Below the pieces are notes generated by a model. That model was given only the letters and a program-made list of their open reading frames with translations, was not told the origin of the DNA and did no database searches. A stretch of DNA of 64,000 bases, from NCBI GenBank assembly GCA_934635385.1, contig CAKTZI010000005.1, positions 59,137 through 123,136 on the forward strand. Direction: 5' to 3'. This DNA is from an uncultured Kiritimatiellota bacterium. GTDB lineage: Bacteria; Verrucomicrobiota; Kiritimatiellia; RFP12; UBA1067. Shown piece by piece: positions 1-10,981 of the stretch (position 1 is the first letter of the stretch; each line of letters begins with the position of its first letter). The translations under genes were made by a program, and so were the position numbers.

Positions 1-1014
1 GCGCAGCGCAGCCGCTGTCCGTCGAGGCAGCCGGCCACGCGGACGTGCGCGGCCTGTCCGTGGTGTCGGGCGTTCACGACCAGTTCGCGGATGACGCACA
101 GGAGCGCGTGCACGGTGTTGTCGGAGAGCTTTTCGCGCGCGACATGAAAGCGGACGGCGAGCTGCGCGTCGGTGATGTAGGGCTGCAGCGTCTTGATGAT
201 CGCCTTCTGCAGGCTGGGTTCCTCCAGCGTCTCGCTGCGGAGATCCCACAGGCAGTTCTTCAGCTCTTCGTCCTCGTCGGCGTTGACGACGGCGGTGAAG
301 CCCTGAATCTGCGGAAAGGCGATGTTCGCGCCGCCGTCCTTCGTTTCGAGGACGCATGTGGCGCGGATGCGCAGCCGGCAGCCCGGCGTGACGTCGGCGA
401 GAGCATGCGGAGCCGAGCTGACGTCAACGGGGACGATGCAGTCGCCGTCCTCCACGAACAGCGTCTGGGGGCGAAGGGCGCGGTCGGGCTGACTGCGTAC
501 CGTCGCCGCGAAGCGGATGCGCGCGCCGTGCAGTGTCGCAAGCGTCGACAGGTGGTTGCGACGCGCGGTCGACAGCTGGGCGAGGTCGATCTCGCGCTCC
601 TTTTCTTCCGAGACGGCGACGGGTGCGGTCGTGCGCCAGCGGGCGTGCAGCAGGGAAATGTGGAAGAGGTCGGACAGGGGGAAGCCGACGATTTCGACGG
701 ACGCCCCGCGCGGCGGCGGATTCGCCTCGTCGCAATGGGCGTGAACGAAGTCGCCGTCCGCCGTTGGGCATACGGCTGACGGCGGGCTGGTGCGTGCGGA
801 TCAGCGAGAACCCCGACGAATCGGAGATGGGGACGGACTGCGTGGCGCCGTCGCCGACGGGCGGTGCGCAGACCGTCGCCCGCAGCTCGAACCGTGCAGC
901 ACCCTTGGTCCCCGACATCAGGAACGTCGAGAGTTCCCGCGCCGTGCGAAGGATCGACGTCGTGCCGGAGACGGCTACGGCCAGAAGGATGCTTGAATAG
1001 AGGGAAAGCGTCAT
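1..1014 (-). pseudogene. Sensor histidine kinase-like gene, frameshifted, cut by window edge
   Basis: The minus-strand frame opens at 1014 with a hydrophobic start (MTLSLYSSILLAVAVSGTT, a likely membrane anchor or signal). The sensible reading frame moves by one base at about 755-765, near a GGCGG run, and the downstream frame then stays open to the window edge. There it ends in RELVVNARHHGQA, an N-box-like motif of the GHKL/HATPase_c ATP-binding domain. The roughly 200 residues in between look like an extracytoplasmic sensor region; I see no clear H-box. Known for the family: such kinases phosphorylate a partner regulator, but none is encoded here. The gene is either a real pseudogene or carries a one-base sequencing error. 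The ATP-binding G boxes would lie outside the window. Confidence 0.55.
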
Positions 1015-1023
1015 ACGTCGCCT

Positions 1024-3275
<2,252 letters not shown>

Positions 3276-3360
3276 ACGCGCACGGCAGTAATTCCTTCAA
3301 TTGCGCCCTCTGGATTCTGGCGCAAGATTTCGGTGAGAAACCCACAAGCGGCCTCGTTTG

Positions 3361-3376
3361 TGGTATAATTCCCCAC
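3361..3376 (+). promoter_or_regulatory. Leaderless-type promoter of def
   Basis: TGG-TATAAT (-10 at 3364-3369) is followed by exactly seven bases and then the def ATG at 3377. Transcription would start at or next to the start codon. No Shine-Dalgarno sequence fits between. Confidence 0.65.
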
Positions 3377-3922
3377 ATGGTTTTGAAAGTCTACAAGTAC
3401 GGAGAGAAGGTTTTGCGCGAGAAGGCCGTCCCGGTCGCCTTCGTTGACGAAAAGCTGCGGCAGCTGGCGGACGACATGATCGAGACGATGCGCCGCGCGA
3501 AAGGCGTCGGGCTCGCGGCCGAACAGGTCGGGCGCACGGAGAAGATGTGCGTGATTGACATCCCGGAGGGCTGCGACGAAGCCGAGGACGAGGCGTTCAA
3601 CGCGCCGATCGCGATGCCGCTTCGCCTCTGGAACCCGGAGATCATCGCGCAGGAGGGCTCGGTTCGCGACAAGGAGGGGTGCCTCAGTTTCCCGAACGTC
3701 GGCGGCTCGCTGACGCGCGCGGCGCAGGTCACGTGCCAGTACCTCGACGCGGAGAACCGTCCGCAGGTGATCACGGCGCGCGGCTATCTCGCGCGGGCGC
3801 TCCAGCACGAGATCGACCACCTGAACGGCGTCCTCTACATCGACCACATGACGGCCGTCGAGCGGCTTGCCTGCGCGCCGAAGCTCAAGAAGCTCGCCAA
3901 GGCCAACGGCGGCACGCGCTGA
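3377..3922 (+). CDS. def: Peptide deformylase
   Basis: Removes the formyl group from the N-terminal methionine of new proteins. All three family motifs are present in order: GVGLAAEQVG (about residue 43), EGCLSFP (metal-binding Cys) and QHEIDHLNG (two metal-binding His and the catalytic Glu). The length of 181 residues is normal. The start is fixed by the -10 box seven bases upstream, so the mRNA is probably leaderless. The motif-I glutamine is shifted by one compared with the usual GxGLAAxQ spelling but is present. A decayed gene end follows, then metG. Confidence 0.95.
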   Translation: MVLKVYKYGEKVLREKAVPVAFVDEKLRQLADDMIETMRRAKGVGLAAEQVGRTEKMCVIDIPEGCDEAEDEAFNAPIAMPLRLWNPEIIAQEGSVRDKEGCLSFPNVGGSLTRAAQVTCQYLDAENRPQVITARGYLARALQHEIDHLNGVLYIDHMTAVERLACAPKLKKLAKANGGTR

Positions 3923-3962
3923 CAGGCCGCGAAGGGTTTCCGCGTGATGAAAGACCGCATAG

Positions 3963-4097
3963 CCCGACCTGCTGAAGCCGCGCCTCACGGCACCGCTTGC
4001 GATTCTCGCCATCGCCGCCTCGTCGTTCGTCCTCTCGTCATTCCTCTCGCTGGCGCTCCGCCGCATCCCGCGCGTCGGCAAATGGCTTTGCGGCTGA
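3963..4097 (+). pseudogene. C-terminal remnant, possibly acyltransferase-3 family
   Basis: A 44-codon open stretch without its own start follows a stop codon at 3960-3962. It reads one hydrophobic segment (LAILAIAASSFVLSSFLSLAL) minus its ends and then RRIPRVGKWLCG before a TGA. A final membrane helix followed by LRRIPxVGKW resembles the end of acyltransferase_3 (OafA/OatA-type) proteins. The rest of the gene is absent, so this is a relic of a deletion. The family call is tentative. Confidence 0.35.
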
Positions 4098-4161
4098 AGG
4101 GCGCACACACGGACAGAATCTTGACATCAACATCACTCAATCCAATCCATTCCACATTCCA

Positions 4162-6273
4162 ATGAGCAAAAGAAGAATCGTCGTCACGAGCGCCCTCCCG
4201 TATGCGAACGGGGACATCCACCTCGGCCACCTGGTCGAGTACATCCAGACCGACTTCTGGGTTCGGTTCCAGAAGTTGCGCGGGAACGACTGCGTCTACA
4301 TCTGTGCGGACGATACGCACGGCACGCCGATCATGATCCGTGCGCGCAAGGAGGGCATCACGCCCGAAGACCTGATCGCGCGTTCGCATGCCCTGCACCT
4401 GAAGGACTTCACGGACTTCCAGATCGCGTTCGACAACTACTACTCGACGAACTCGCCGGAGAACAAGGCGCTCTCCGAGCAGATCTACCTCGCAGCCGAG
4501 AAGCAGGGCTTCATCACGAAGAAGACGACGCCCCAGCTCTACTGCGAGCATTGCCAGATGTTCCTGCCGGATCGCTTCGTGAAGGGCACGTGCCCGAAGT
4601 GCGGCGCGGCGGGCCAGTACGGCGACAGCTGCGACAAGTGCGGCTCGACCTATGGTGCGGAGGAGCTTGGCTCGCCGGTCTGCACGACGTGTGGCGGCAC
4701 GCCGGTCGTCCGCGACTCCGAGCATCTCTACTTCGAGCTGGAGCCTCAGCACGACTACCTTGAGAAGTGGATTCCGGGGCACACGACGAGCGACGTCTCG
4801 AACAAGCTGCTCGAATGGTTCAAGGAGCCGCTGCGCGGCTGGTGCATCTCGCGCGACGCGCCGTATTTCGGCTTCGAGATTCCCGGCTACAAGGACAAGT
4901 TCTTCTACGTCTGGGTCGATGCGCCGATCGGCTACATCGCGTCGCTCAAGAACTGGTGCGCGAAGAACGGCCAGAACCTCGAAGACTGGTGGCCGAGCCG
5001 AATGGACGGGGGCTCGGGCGCCCCCGAACCCCGGCCCAAGGACGTAGAACTCTACCACTTCATCGGCAAGGACATCATCCGCTTCCACTGCCTGTTCTGG
5101 CCGGGGATGCTGCACGCGGCGGGCTTCAGGGGGCCGGACAAGGTCTTCGTGCACGGCTTCCTCACGGTGAACGGCGAGAAGATGTCGAAGTCGAAGGGCA
5201 CGTTCGTGAATGCGCGCACGTACCTCGACCACCTGCCGCCGGAGGCGTTGCGCTACTACTACGCGGCGAAGCTCGGCGGCACGACGGACGACATGGACCT
5301 CAATCTCACGGATTTCGTCCAGCGCGTCAACTCCGACCTCGTCGGCAAGATCACGAACATCGCCTCGCGGTCGGCGCAGATGCTGCAGAAGAGGCTCGAC
5401 GGCCACCTCGCGACGCTCGCGGGCCACGATGAGGAACTGGCGCTTCTCGCGAAGCTGCGCGCGGCGAGCGAGACGATTGCGCAGTTCTACGAAGACCGCC
5501 GCTTCAACCAGGTCGTCGTCGAGATCTGCCGGCTTGCGGACGCGGCGAACGAGTATTTCGACCGCAAGGAGCCGTGGAAGACGGTGAAGACCGATGCCGA
5601 GGCGACGCGCGTCACCCTGACGGCGACGCTGAACGCCTTCCGCATCCTCGCGATCTACCTGAAGCCGATTCTCCCGGTCTACGCGGAGAAGGCGATGAAG
5701 CTCTTCGGCGAAGCCGACTGGACGTGGAACTCGATTGCCGAGACGGCCGAAGGGCGGACGCTCGGCGCCTACGAGTACCTCGCCGCGCGCATCGACGCGA
5801 AACAGGTCGAGGCGATGGTCGCCGCCGCGACGGTGAAGCCGGCCGAGTCGGGCGAAGTCGCGCACGAGAGCCGTGCGAGCAAGAACAAAGGCAGGACGGA
5901 CGGGACTTCTGGCAGTCCCGAACCCTTGCCCAAGGTGAAAGAGACGATTCAGTTCCCCGACTTCGAGAAGCTCGACTTGCGCATCGGTGTCGTCAAGAGC
6001 TGCGAGATCGTGCCGAAGAGCGCGAAGCTCCTGAAGTTCGTGCTGGACGCGGGGGCGCTCGGCACGCGCACGATCTTCTCGGGCATCCGGCAGGCGTATC
6101 CCGATCCGGCGGCACTGGTCGGCAAGGAGGTCGTCTTCGTCGCGAACCTCGCGCCGCGCAAGATGTCCGTCGGCGTCTCGGAGGGCATGATCCTCTTCGC
6201 GGGCACGCCGGGCGCGAACGGCGGCGTGCTGTCGCCGACGTCCTCGGCGGACGGCGGAACGCCCGTGACCTAA
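4162..6273 (+). CDS. metG: Methionyl-tRNA synthetase with C-terminal tRNA-binding domain
   Basis: Charges tRNA-Met with methionine. The 703-residue protein has the class I signatures PYANGDIHLGHL near residue 17 (HIGH motif) and KMSKSKG near 339, a four-cysteine-pair zinc-knuckle region (about residues 127-178), and a C-terminal EMAP/Trbp111-type tRNA-binding domain (about 594-700, FEKLDLRIGVV). The ATG at 4162 begins right at the conserved MSKRRIVVTSALPYANG. Two short in-frame insertions are odd: DGGSGAPEPRPK (282-293) in the catalytic region and DGTSGSPEPLPK (580-591) in the linker. Both come from one palindromic DNA element (listed separately). The TAA overlaps the end of convergent tilS. 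Confidence 0.97.
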   Translation: MSKRRIVVTSALPYANGDIHLGHLVEYIQTDFWVRFQKLRGNDCVYICADDTHGTPIMIRARKEGITPEDLIARSHALHLKDFTDFQIAFDNYYSTNSPENKALSEQIYLAAEKQGFITKKTTPQLYCEHCQMFLPDRFVKGTCPKCGAAGQYGDSCDKCGSTYGAEELGSPVCTTCGGTPVVRDSEHLYFELEPQHDYLEKWIPGHTTSDVSNKLLEWFKEPLRGWCISRDAPYFGFEIPGYKDKFFYVWVDAPIGYIASLKNWCAKNGQNLEDWWPSRMDGGSGAPEPRPKDVELYHFIGKDIIRFHCLFWPGMLHAAGFRGPDKVFVHGFLTVNGEKMSKSKGTFVNARTYLDHLPPEALRYYYAAKLGGTTDDMDLNLTDFVQRVNSDLVGKITNIASRSAQMLQKRLDGHLATLAGHDEELALLAKLRAASETIAQFYEDRRFNQVVVEICRLADAANEYFDRKEPWKTVKTDAEATRVTLTATLNAFRILAIYLKPILPVYAEKAMKLFGEADWTWNSIAETAEGRTLGAYEYLAARIDAKQVEAMVAAATVKPAESGEVAHESRASKNKGRTDGTSGSPEPLPKVKETIQFPDFEKLDLRIGVVKSCEIVPKSAKLLKFVLDAGALGTRTIFSGIRQAYPDPAALVGKEVVFVANLAPRKMSVGVSEGMILFAGTPGANGGVLSPTSSADGGTPVT
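5005..5040 (+). repeat. Intragenic palindromic element, copy 1 (in metG)
   Basis: The element encodes DGGSGAPEPRPK in frame. At DNA level it holds a 6-bp stem (GGGGGC 5008-5013 with GCCCCC 5020-5025) around a 6-base loop, then a GAACCCCGGCCCAAG tail. Copy 2 lies at 5899-5934 with the same layout. Confidence 0.7.
5899..5934 (+). repeat. Intragenic palindromic element, copy 2 (in metG)
   Basis: The element encodes DGTSGSPEPLPK in frame, with stem GGGACT (5902-5907) and AGTCCC (5914-5919) around a 6-base loop. Three stem pairs differ from copy 1, and all three changes are compensated on the other arm. Confidence 0.7.
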
Positions 6274-6929
6274 ATGGAGGCAGGGCGTCGTGTGCTCAGG
6301 ACGAAAAGATGCTCGACGAGATGCGGGTCGAGCGTCTTTTCGAGAAACGGAATGACTTCGTGGCGAACACGGTTGCGTTCGATTGACGTGTCGTCGTTCG
6401 AGGCGTCCTCGCGCCAACTTTCGCCGTATTTCTCAAGATAGGCCTTCAGTTCGGCGTCACGGCAGCCCAGAAGGGGGCGGACGAAGCGGATTGCGCCGAC
6501 TTCGCTTGTCTCGCGCAGACCGCAGAGCGAAGCGCGGCGGAGCTTCATGAGAAAGGTCTCCGCCACGTCGTCCATGTGATGCCCAGTTGCGATGGCGTCG
6601 AGTTTCAGCGTCTTCATGCACTGCTCGAAGAACGCGAGGCGGACGCGCCGCGCGGCCATTTCGATCGATTCGCCGCGCCGTCGCGTCACGGCCGCGTGCG
6701 TACCCTTGAAGGGGATGCCAAGCCGTTGGGCGAGATTGCGCACGAAGCGGTATTCCTCTTTCGATTCCCTGCGCAGTCCGTGGTCGACGTGCAGAATGAC
6801 GAAACGCTTCGCGGCGTTCTTCTTCTTTCCGCCCTTGGTGAGGAGAAAGGCCAGCGCCACGGAATCGGATCCGCCCGAAACGGCCAGTCCGATGCGCCCG
6901 GAAGGAAGAATGGCCCTGTTGATCTTCAT
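6270..6929 (-). CDS. tilS: tRNA(Ile)-lysidine synthetase (short form)
   Basis: Converts C34 of tRNA-Ile(CAU) to lysidine so that it reads AUA. The PP-loop SGGSDS, HVDHGLR, GHHMDDVAETFLM and the RREDASN-like segment WREDASNDD followed by RNRVRHEVIPFLE identify the N-type ATPase catalytic domain. At 219 residues it lacks the C-terminal domains of the E. coli enzyme. The ATG at 6929 (MKINRAILPSG) is chosen because the longer frame runs back through a tRNA. It begins only five bases after the encoded CCA of tRNA-Ser, so the gene is probably co-transcribed with the three tRNAs and its mRNA 5' end made by tRNA 3' processing. Confidence 0.9.
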   Translation of the reverse strand: MKINRAILPSGRIGLAVSGGSDSVALAFLLTKGGKKKNAAKRFVILHVDHGLRRESKEEYRFVRNLAQRLGIPFKGTHAAVTRRRGESIEMAARRVRLAFFEQCMKTLKLDAIATGHHMDDVAETFLMKLRRASLCGLRETSEVGAIRFVRPLLGCRDAELKAYLEKYGESWREDASNDDTSIERNRVRHEVIPFLEKTLDPHLVEHLFVLSTRRPASI

Positions 6930-6934
6930 CGCGT

Positions 6935-7024
6935 TGGCGGAGGGAGGGGGATTCGAACCCCCGGTGGACTTGCGCCCACACAACCTTTCCAAGGTTGCAC
7001 CATCGACCACTCGGACATCCCTCC
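6935..7024 (-). tRNA. tRNA-Ser (anticodon GGA)
   Basis: The minus strand folds as a class II tRNA: acceptor GGAGGGA, anticodon loop CTTGGAAAG with GGA, a long variable arm, T-arm GGGGGTTCGAATCCCCC, discriminator G and an encoded CCA. It is the last tRNA before tilS. Confidence 0.93.
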
Positions 7025-7054
7025 AGTCATGGTTTTCATTCGTTTGGCGCTCGG

Positions 7055-7137
7055 TGCCAGAGGCGGGACTCGAACCCGCACATACTCACGTATAGCAGAT
7101 TTTGAGTCTGCCGCGGCTGCCATTACGCCACCCTGGC
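7055..7137 (-). tRNA. tRNA-Leu (anticodon CAA)
   Basis: The minus strand shows acceptor GCCAGGG paired with CTCTGGC (one G-U), anticodon stem GCAGA/TCTGC with loop CTCAAAA (anticodon CAA), a long variable arm and T-arm GCGGGTTCGAGTCCCGC. CCA is not encoded (CCG follows the discriminator A). Confidence 0.9.
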
Positions 7138-7143
7138 GCGCCT

Positions 7144-7217
7144 TGGAGCGGGCGAAGGGAATCGAACCCTCGTAGCCAGCTTGGAAGGCTGGAGCTCTGC
7201 CATTGAGCTACGCCCGC
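7144..7217 (-). tRNA. tRNA-Gly (anticodon TCC)
   Basis: The minus strand shows acceptor GCGGGCG with CGCCCGC, D-arm AGCTCAATGGCAGAGCT, anticodon stem-loop CCAGC-CTTCCAA-GCTGG, T-arm GAGGGTTCGATTCCCTT and an encoded CCA. It is the first tRNA of the three-tRNA cluster. Confidence 0.95.
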
Positions 7218-7237
7218 GTACCAAACGAACGGCGGGA

Positions 7238-7267
7238 AGTATATCATAAATTGCCGTTCGATTGCAA
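7238..7267 (-). promoter_or_regulatory. Promoter of the tRNA-Gly-Leu-Ser-tilS unit
   Basis: On the minus strand TTGCAA (7267-7262) is followed after 18 bases by TGA-TATACT (-10 at 7243-7238), 20 bases before the tRNA-Gly. It is one of the few promoters here with both a -35 and an extended -10. Confidence 0.6.
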
Positions 7268-7347
7268 GTGCGACACGAACAAACTGGGTCGCAAGACATT
7301 CCTTCGTTCCTCGGAATGCGTTTTGCCAAACGCTCTGCGCGCCATTG

Positions 7348-7356
7348 TGGTATAAT
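7348..7356 (+). promoter_or_regulatory. Extended -10 promoter of the GH2 gene
   Basis: TGG-TATAAT (-10 at 7351-7356) precedes the ATG at 7415. Unlike the leaderless promoters it leaves a leader of about 50 bases with an AAAGGA ribosome-binding site. Confidence 0.55.
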
Positions 7357-7414
7357 GTCTCTTCAAAGCAAGAGATGAACACATTCAAATCAACAAACTA
7401 AAGGATACGGTAAC

Positions 7415-9847
7415 ATGACGAGAGAAAAGCTGTTGGCGCTGTCGGCGATTGTGGCTGTCACGGCGTCCGTGTCGGCGCGGACGGTCGAGGACTTCAACGC
7501 GGGTTGGGAATTCGCCCGCGAAGGCGAGGCGTTCGCGCCCGTCGCCGTGCCGCACGACTGGGCGATCGCCGGGCCGTTTGACGTGAAGCACGGCGGCAAC
7601 GTCGGGAGCCTGCCGTGGAAGGGCCGGGGCACGTACCGCAAGTCGCTCGTCCTCGCGGAGAAGCCGAAGGGACGCGTCTTCCTCGAGTTCGACGGCGTGA
7701 TGGCGCGCGCGACGGTCTTCGTGAACGGACAGCCATGCGGACACGGCGACTACGGCTACCTCGGCTTCGTCGCGGAGGCGACGCCCTACCTCCTCGCGGG
7801 GACGAACACGGTGACGGTCAAGGTCGACACGCTCGACCACGCCTCGCGGTGGTATCCGGGCGCGGGCATCTACCGCGACGTCCGCCTCGTCACGACGGAC
7901 AAGGTGCATTTCGACGCGGACGCCCTGCGGATCGAGACGGACGACGTGCTGACCGGCAAGGCGAAGGTCTCCGTCTCCGGCGCGGTCGAGAGCCGACTCC
8001 TCGCGGACGCCGAGGCGAAGGTCACGGCCGTCCTGCGCGGGCCGGACGGGCAGGTCGTAGACGACGCGGATGCCGAGATCGGGATCGACGGCTGCGGACG
8101 CGGCGAATTCGAGCTCGAGCTCAAGGTGCGGAATCCGCAGCTCTGGAAGCTGGAGGACGGCGCGAAGCTCTATTCGCTCGAGCTGCGCCTCGCGGGCGAC
8201 GGCTTCTCGGATGCGCTCGCGCGGCGGATCGGCCTCCGGGAATTCCGCTTCGACGCGGACCGCGGCTTCTTCCTCAACGGCGAACGCGTGCAGCTCAACG
8301 GCGTAGACCTGCACAGCGACCTCGGCCCGCTTGGCATGGCGTTCGACGTGGACGCGGCGCGCCGCCAGCTCGCCGTCATGCGCGACATGGGCGCGAACGC
8401 GATCCGCATGTCGCACAACCCGCCCGCGCCGCAGGTGCTGGACCTCTGCGACGAGATGGGCCTCTTCGTCTGGGACGAGGCGTTCGACAAGTGGAACGCC
8501 ACCTGCGGGCGCGGCGACATCCCGCTGGAGGAGTTCGTGCCGCGCCAGCTCGTGAAGCTCGTCCGCCGCGACCGCAACCACCCGTCCGTCTTCGTCTGGT
8601 CGATCGGCAACGAGATTTCGCCCGGAAAGGCGACGCCGCCGGGACAGGAGGACTGGGCCGGCCCGATTGCCCTCGGCACGACGGCGGAACGCTGCGCCCG
8701 CTTCCGCCGCGTCATGCTGGAGGAGGACGACACGCGGCCCGTCGCGATCGGCAGCTGCTTCCCGGCGGCTTACGCGCGCGGCGACTACGACGCGCTTGAC
8801 GTCTCTGGCTGGAACTACCGCGAGATGTACGTCGGTTCGCACGAGAAGCGCCCGACCCAGCCCGTCCTCTACTCGGAAAGCGCGTCCGCGCTCTCGGAGT
8901 TCGGCTTCTATGCGGACACGCTGCCGACGAACAAGACGGACTTCGCCTTCCGGACGGAGAACGTCGATTCCTATGACCTGAACGCGGCGCCGTGGTCGGA
9001 CATCCCCGACCGCGAGTTCGCGCGCATGGAGCGCGACACGTTCTGCGCAGGCGAGTTCGTCTGGACGGGCATCGACTACCTCGGCGAGCCGACGCCGTAC
9101 CAGCCGGACGCCGAGAAGAAGTATGGCTACCTGCCGCGCTCGCGCAGCTCCTACTTCGGCATCTGCGACCTGTGCGCTCTGCCGAAGGATCGGTTCTACC
9201 TCTACCGCGCGCACTGGAACAAGAAGGATTTCACGTTGCACCTCGTGCCGGGCCACTGGAACTTCCCGAAGAAGGTCGGGCAGACCATGCCCGTCTTCGT
9301 CTACACGAGCGCGGACGAGGCGGAGCTGTTCGTGAACGGCCGCTCGCTCGGCCGGCGGAAGAAAGACCCAACGGCGGGCGTCGTGGACGAGAATCCGGCA
9401 AACTACTATTCCGTCCTGCCGCGCTACCGCCTGATGTGGAACGACGTCCCGTATGAGCCGGGCGAGGTGAAGTCGGTCGCCTACGGGAAAGACGGTCGTG
9501 TCCTCGGCGAGAAGGTGCTGCGCACGGCGGGCGCGCCGACGCGGGTCGTGCTGACGCCGGAGCCGCGCTACGGCAACCTCTGCGTGGTCGTCGTCACGCT
9601 CGCTGACAAGGACGGCACGTTCGTCCCGAACGACAGCCGCCGCGTCTCCTTCGCGGCGGAGGGCTGCGAGATTGCCGCCGTCGGGAACTCGGATCCGCGC
9701 AGCTTCGAGAGCTTCAAGGACGTCTCCGGCCATTCGCTCGCCTTTGGGCGTGCGGCGGTCTACCTGCGCCTGAAGCCCGGCCGGCCCGCGAAGCTGACGG
9801 CGACGGCGGAAGGGCTTGCGGCGGCGACGGTCGAACTGGGACTCTGA
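7415..9847 (+). CDS. Secreted GH2 beta-galactosidase/beta-glucuronidase-type enzyme
   Basis: Hydrolyses terminal beta-linked galactose or glucuronate; the exact substrate cannot be read. The 810-residue protein starts with a signal peptide (MTREKLLALSAIVAVTASVSA). It then has the GH2 sugar-binding sandwich (VPHDWAIAGPF, RWYPGAGIYRDV), an immunoglobulin-like domain and a TIM barrel with acid/base Glu in SIGNEIS (about residue 399) and nucleophile Glu in YSESAS (about 488). An extra C-terminal region starting near GHWNFP (DUF4982-like) ends the protein. It probably acts in the periplasm or outside the cell. A permease gene follows four bases downstream. Confidence 0.88.
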   Translation: MTREKLLALSAIVAVTASVSARTVEDFNAGWEFAREGEAFAPVAVPHDWAIAGPFDVKHGGNVGSLPWKGRGTYRKSLVLAEKPKGRVFLEFDGVMARATVFVNGQPCGHGDYGYLGFVAEATPYLLAGTNTVTVKVDTLDHASRWYPGAGIYRDVRLVTTDKVHFDADALRIETDDVLTGKAKVSVSGAVESRLLADAEAKVTAVLRGPDGQVVDDADAEIGIDGCGRGEFELELKVRNPQLWKLEDGAKLYSLELRLAGDGFSDALARRIGLREFRFDADRGFFLNGERVQLNGVDLHSDLGPLGMAFDVDAARRQLAVMRDMGANAIRMSHNPPAPQVLDLCDEMGLFVWDEAFDKWNATCGRGDIPLEEFVPRQLVKLVRRDRNHPSVFVWSIGNEISPGKATPPGQEDWAGPIALGTTAERCARFRRVMLEEDDTRPVAIGSCFPAAYARGDYDALDVSGWNYREMYVGSHEKRPTQPVLYSESASALSEFGFYADTLPTNKTDFAFRTENVDSYDLNAAPWSDIPDREFARMERDTFCAGEFVWTGIDYLGEPTPYQPDAEKKYGYLPRSRSSYFGICDLCALPKDRFYLYRAHWNKKDFTLHLVPGHWNFPKKVGQTMPVFVYTSADEAELFVNGRSLGRRKKDPTAGVVDENPANYYSVLPRYRLMWNDVPYEPGEVKSVAYGKDGRVLGEKVLRTAGAPTRVVLTPEPRYGNLCVVVVTLADKDGTFVPNDSRRVSFAAEGCEIAAVGNSDPRSFESFKDVSGHSLAFGRAAVYLRLKPGRPAKLTATAEGLAAATVELGL

Positions 9848-9851
9848 ATCC

Positions 9852-10952
9852 ATGAAGATCCTGTCGCGCTATGTCCTGCGGGAGTTCCTGGTTCCGCTGT
9901 TCTACTGCCTGGCCGGGTTCCTGATGATCTATGTGCTGTTCGACCTCTTCGCCTCGTTCTCGCGCATGGTCGAGGCGAAGGTCTCGGTCCCGTCGGCCAT
10001 CCTCTACTTCTGCGGCTATCTCGCGCCCTATTTCCACTACATCGCGCCCGCCGCGCTGATGCTGGCGACGCTCTACACGCTCTGGACGTTCTGCCGACAC
10101 TCCGAACTCGTCGCGATGCGCGCGAGCGGCGTCAGCTTTCTCGTGATCGTGCGGCCGCTTCTCGCCATTGCCGCGCTCATGAGTCTGTTCGTCCTCTACG
10201 TCAACGAGGTCTTTGTGCCGCAGCACGCGGCGTGGGCGTCCCAGCTGAAGAACTGCCGCTTCGACGAACGGCAGCTCCAGCGCGGCGCCAACATCGTCTT
10301 CCGCAACACGCAGGACTCCCGGACGTGGCAGATCGCCGACCTGGACGACGATGACGGCAAGCACCTGAAGGACGTGCGCGTGACGATCGACCGTCCGAAC
10401 GGCGGCCCGCGCCTGATGAACGTCACGGCCGCGCGTGCCGACTACCTGGACGGCGAATGGTGGTTCGCGCAGCCGCAGGTCCAGCACTACGACGAACTCG
10501 GACAGGAGATTGCGACGCCGACGCCTGAACTGGACGCGCTGCCGCTGCGGAACTTCCCGGAATTCCGCGAGCGCCCCGCCGACTTCCTTCTGCAGAACCG
10601 TCCGTGGAAGTTCAATTCCGTTTGCGGCCGGCTGCGCTACCTGCGCACGCACACGGATCTGGACGGCGAACGCCGCCGCGACTACCGCTACGACGTCTGG
10701 GCGCAGGCCCTCTCGCCGCTTGCGTGTCTCGTCATCACGCTTTTCGCGATTCCCTACGGCATCGCCACGGGGCGACAGAGCGTCTTTCGCGGCGTCCTGA
10801 GCGCGCTCGGCATGTATTTCGCGTTCTACGGTCTCACCATCGCGATGATGGTACTCGCCAAGAACGGCTGGTTTCCCGTCGTGCCGGCGGCAATCCTTCC
10901 TGACCTGGTTTTCCTGGCGCTTGGCGTCCGCGCCTTTCGCCGACAGCGTTGA
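9852..10952 (+). CDS. LptF/LptG-family permease (YjgP/YjgQ)
   Basis: Inner-membrane subunit of the ABC machine that lifts lipopolysaccharide to the outer membrane. The 366-residue protein opens with MKILSRYVLREFLVPLFYC, typical of the family, has membrane helices at about 12-35, 50-75 and 95-120, a long periplasmic domain with the family-like block LYVNEVFVPQH, and three more helices from about residue 290. The start at 9852 follows the GH2 stop closely. LptB, LptA and LptC homologues are encoded at 55.6-57.5 kb, so the machine is split over two loci. I cannot tell LptF from LptG. Confidence 0.85.
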   Translation: MKILSRYVLREFLVPLFYCLAGFLMIYVLFDLFASFSRMVEAKVSVPSAILYFCGYLAPYFHYIAPAALMLATLYTLWTFCRHSELVAMRASGVSFLVIVRPLLAIAALMSLFVLYVNEVFVPQHAAWASQLKNCRFDERQLQRGANIVFRNTQDSRTWQIADLDDDDGKHLKDVRVTIDRPNGGPRLMNVTAARADYLDGEWWFAQPQVQHYDELGQEIATPTPELDALPLRNFPEFRERPADFLLQNRPWKFNSVCGRLRYLRTHTDLDGERRRDYRYDVWAQALSPLACLVITLFAIPYGIATGRQSVFRGVLSALGMYFAFYGLTIAMMVLAKNGWFPVVPAAILPDLVFLALGVRAFRRQR

Positions 10953-10981
10953 CGCACACCGATTCGGACAGAGGACACCTG

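Noticed and set aside
4162..6273. Frameshifts or linker errors at the two metG insertions
   Set aside because: Both insertions are whole codons, the frame is open, and the flanking domains are intact on both sides.
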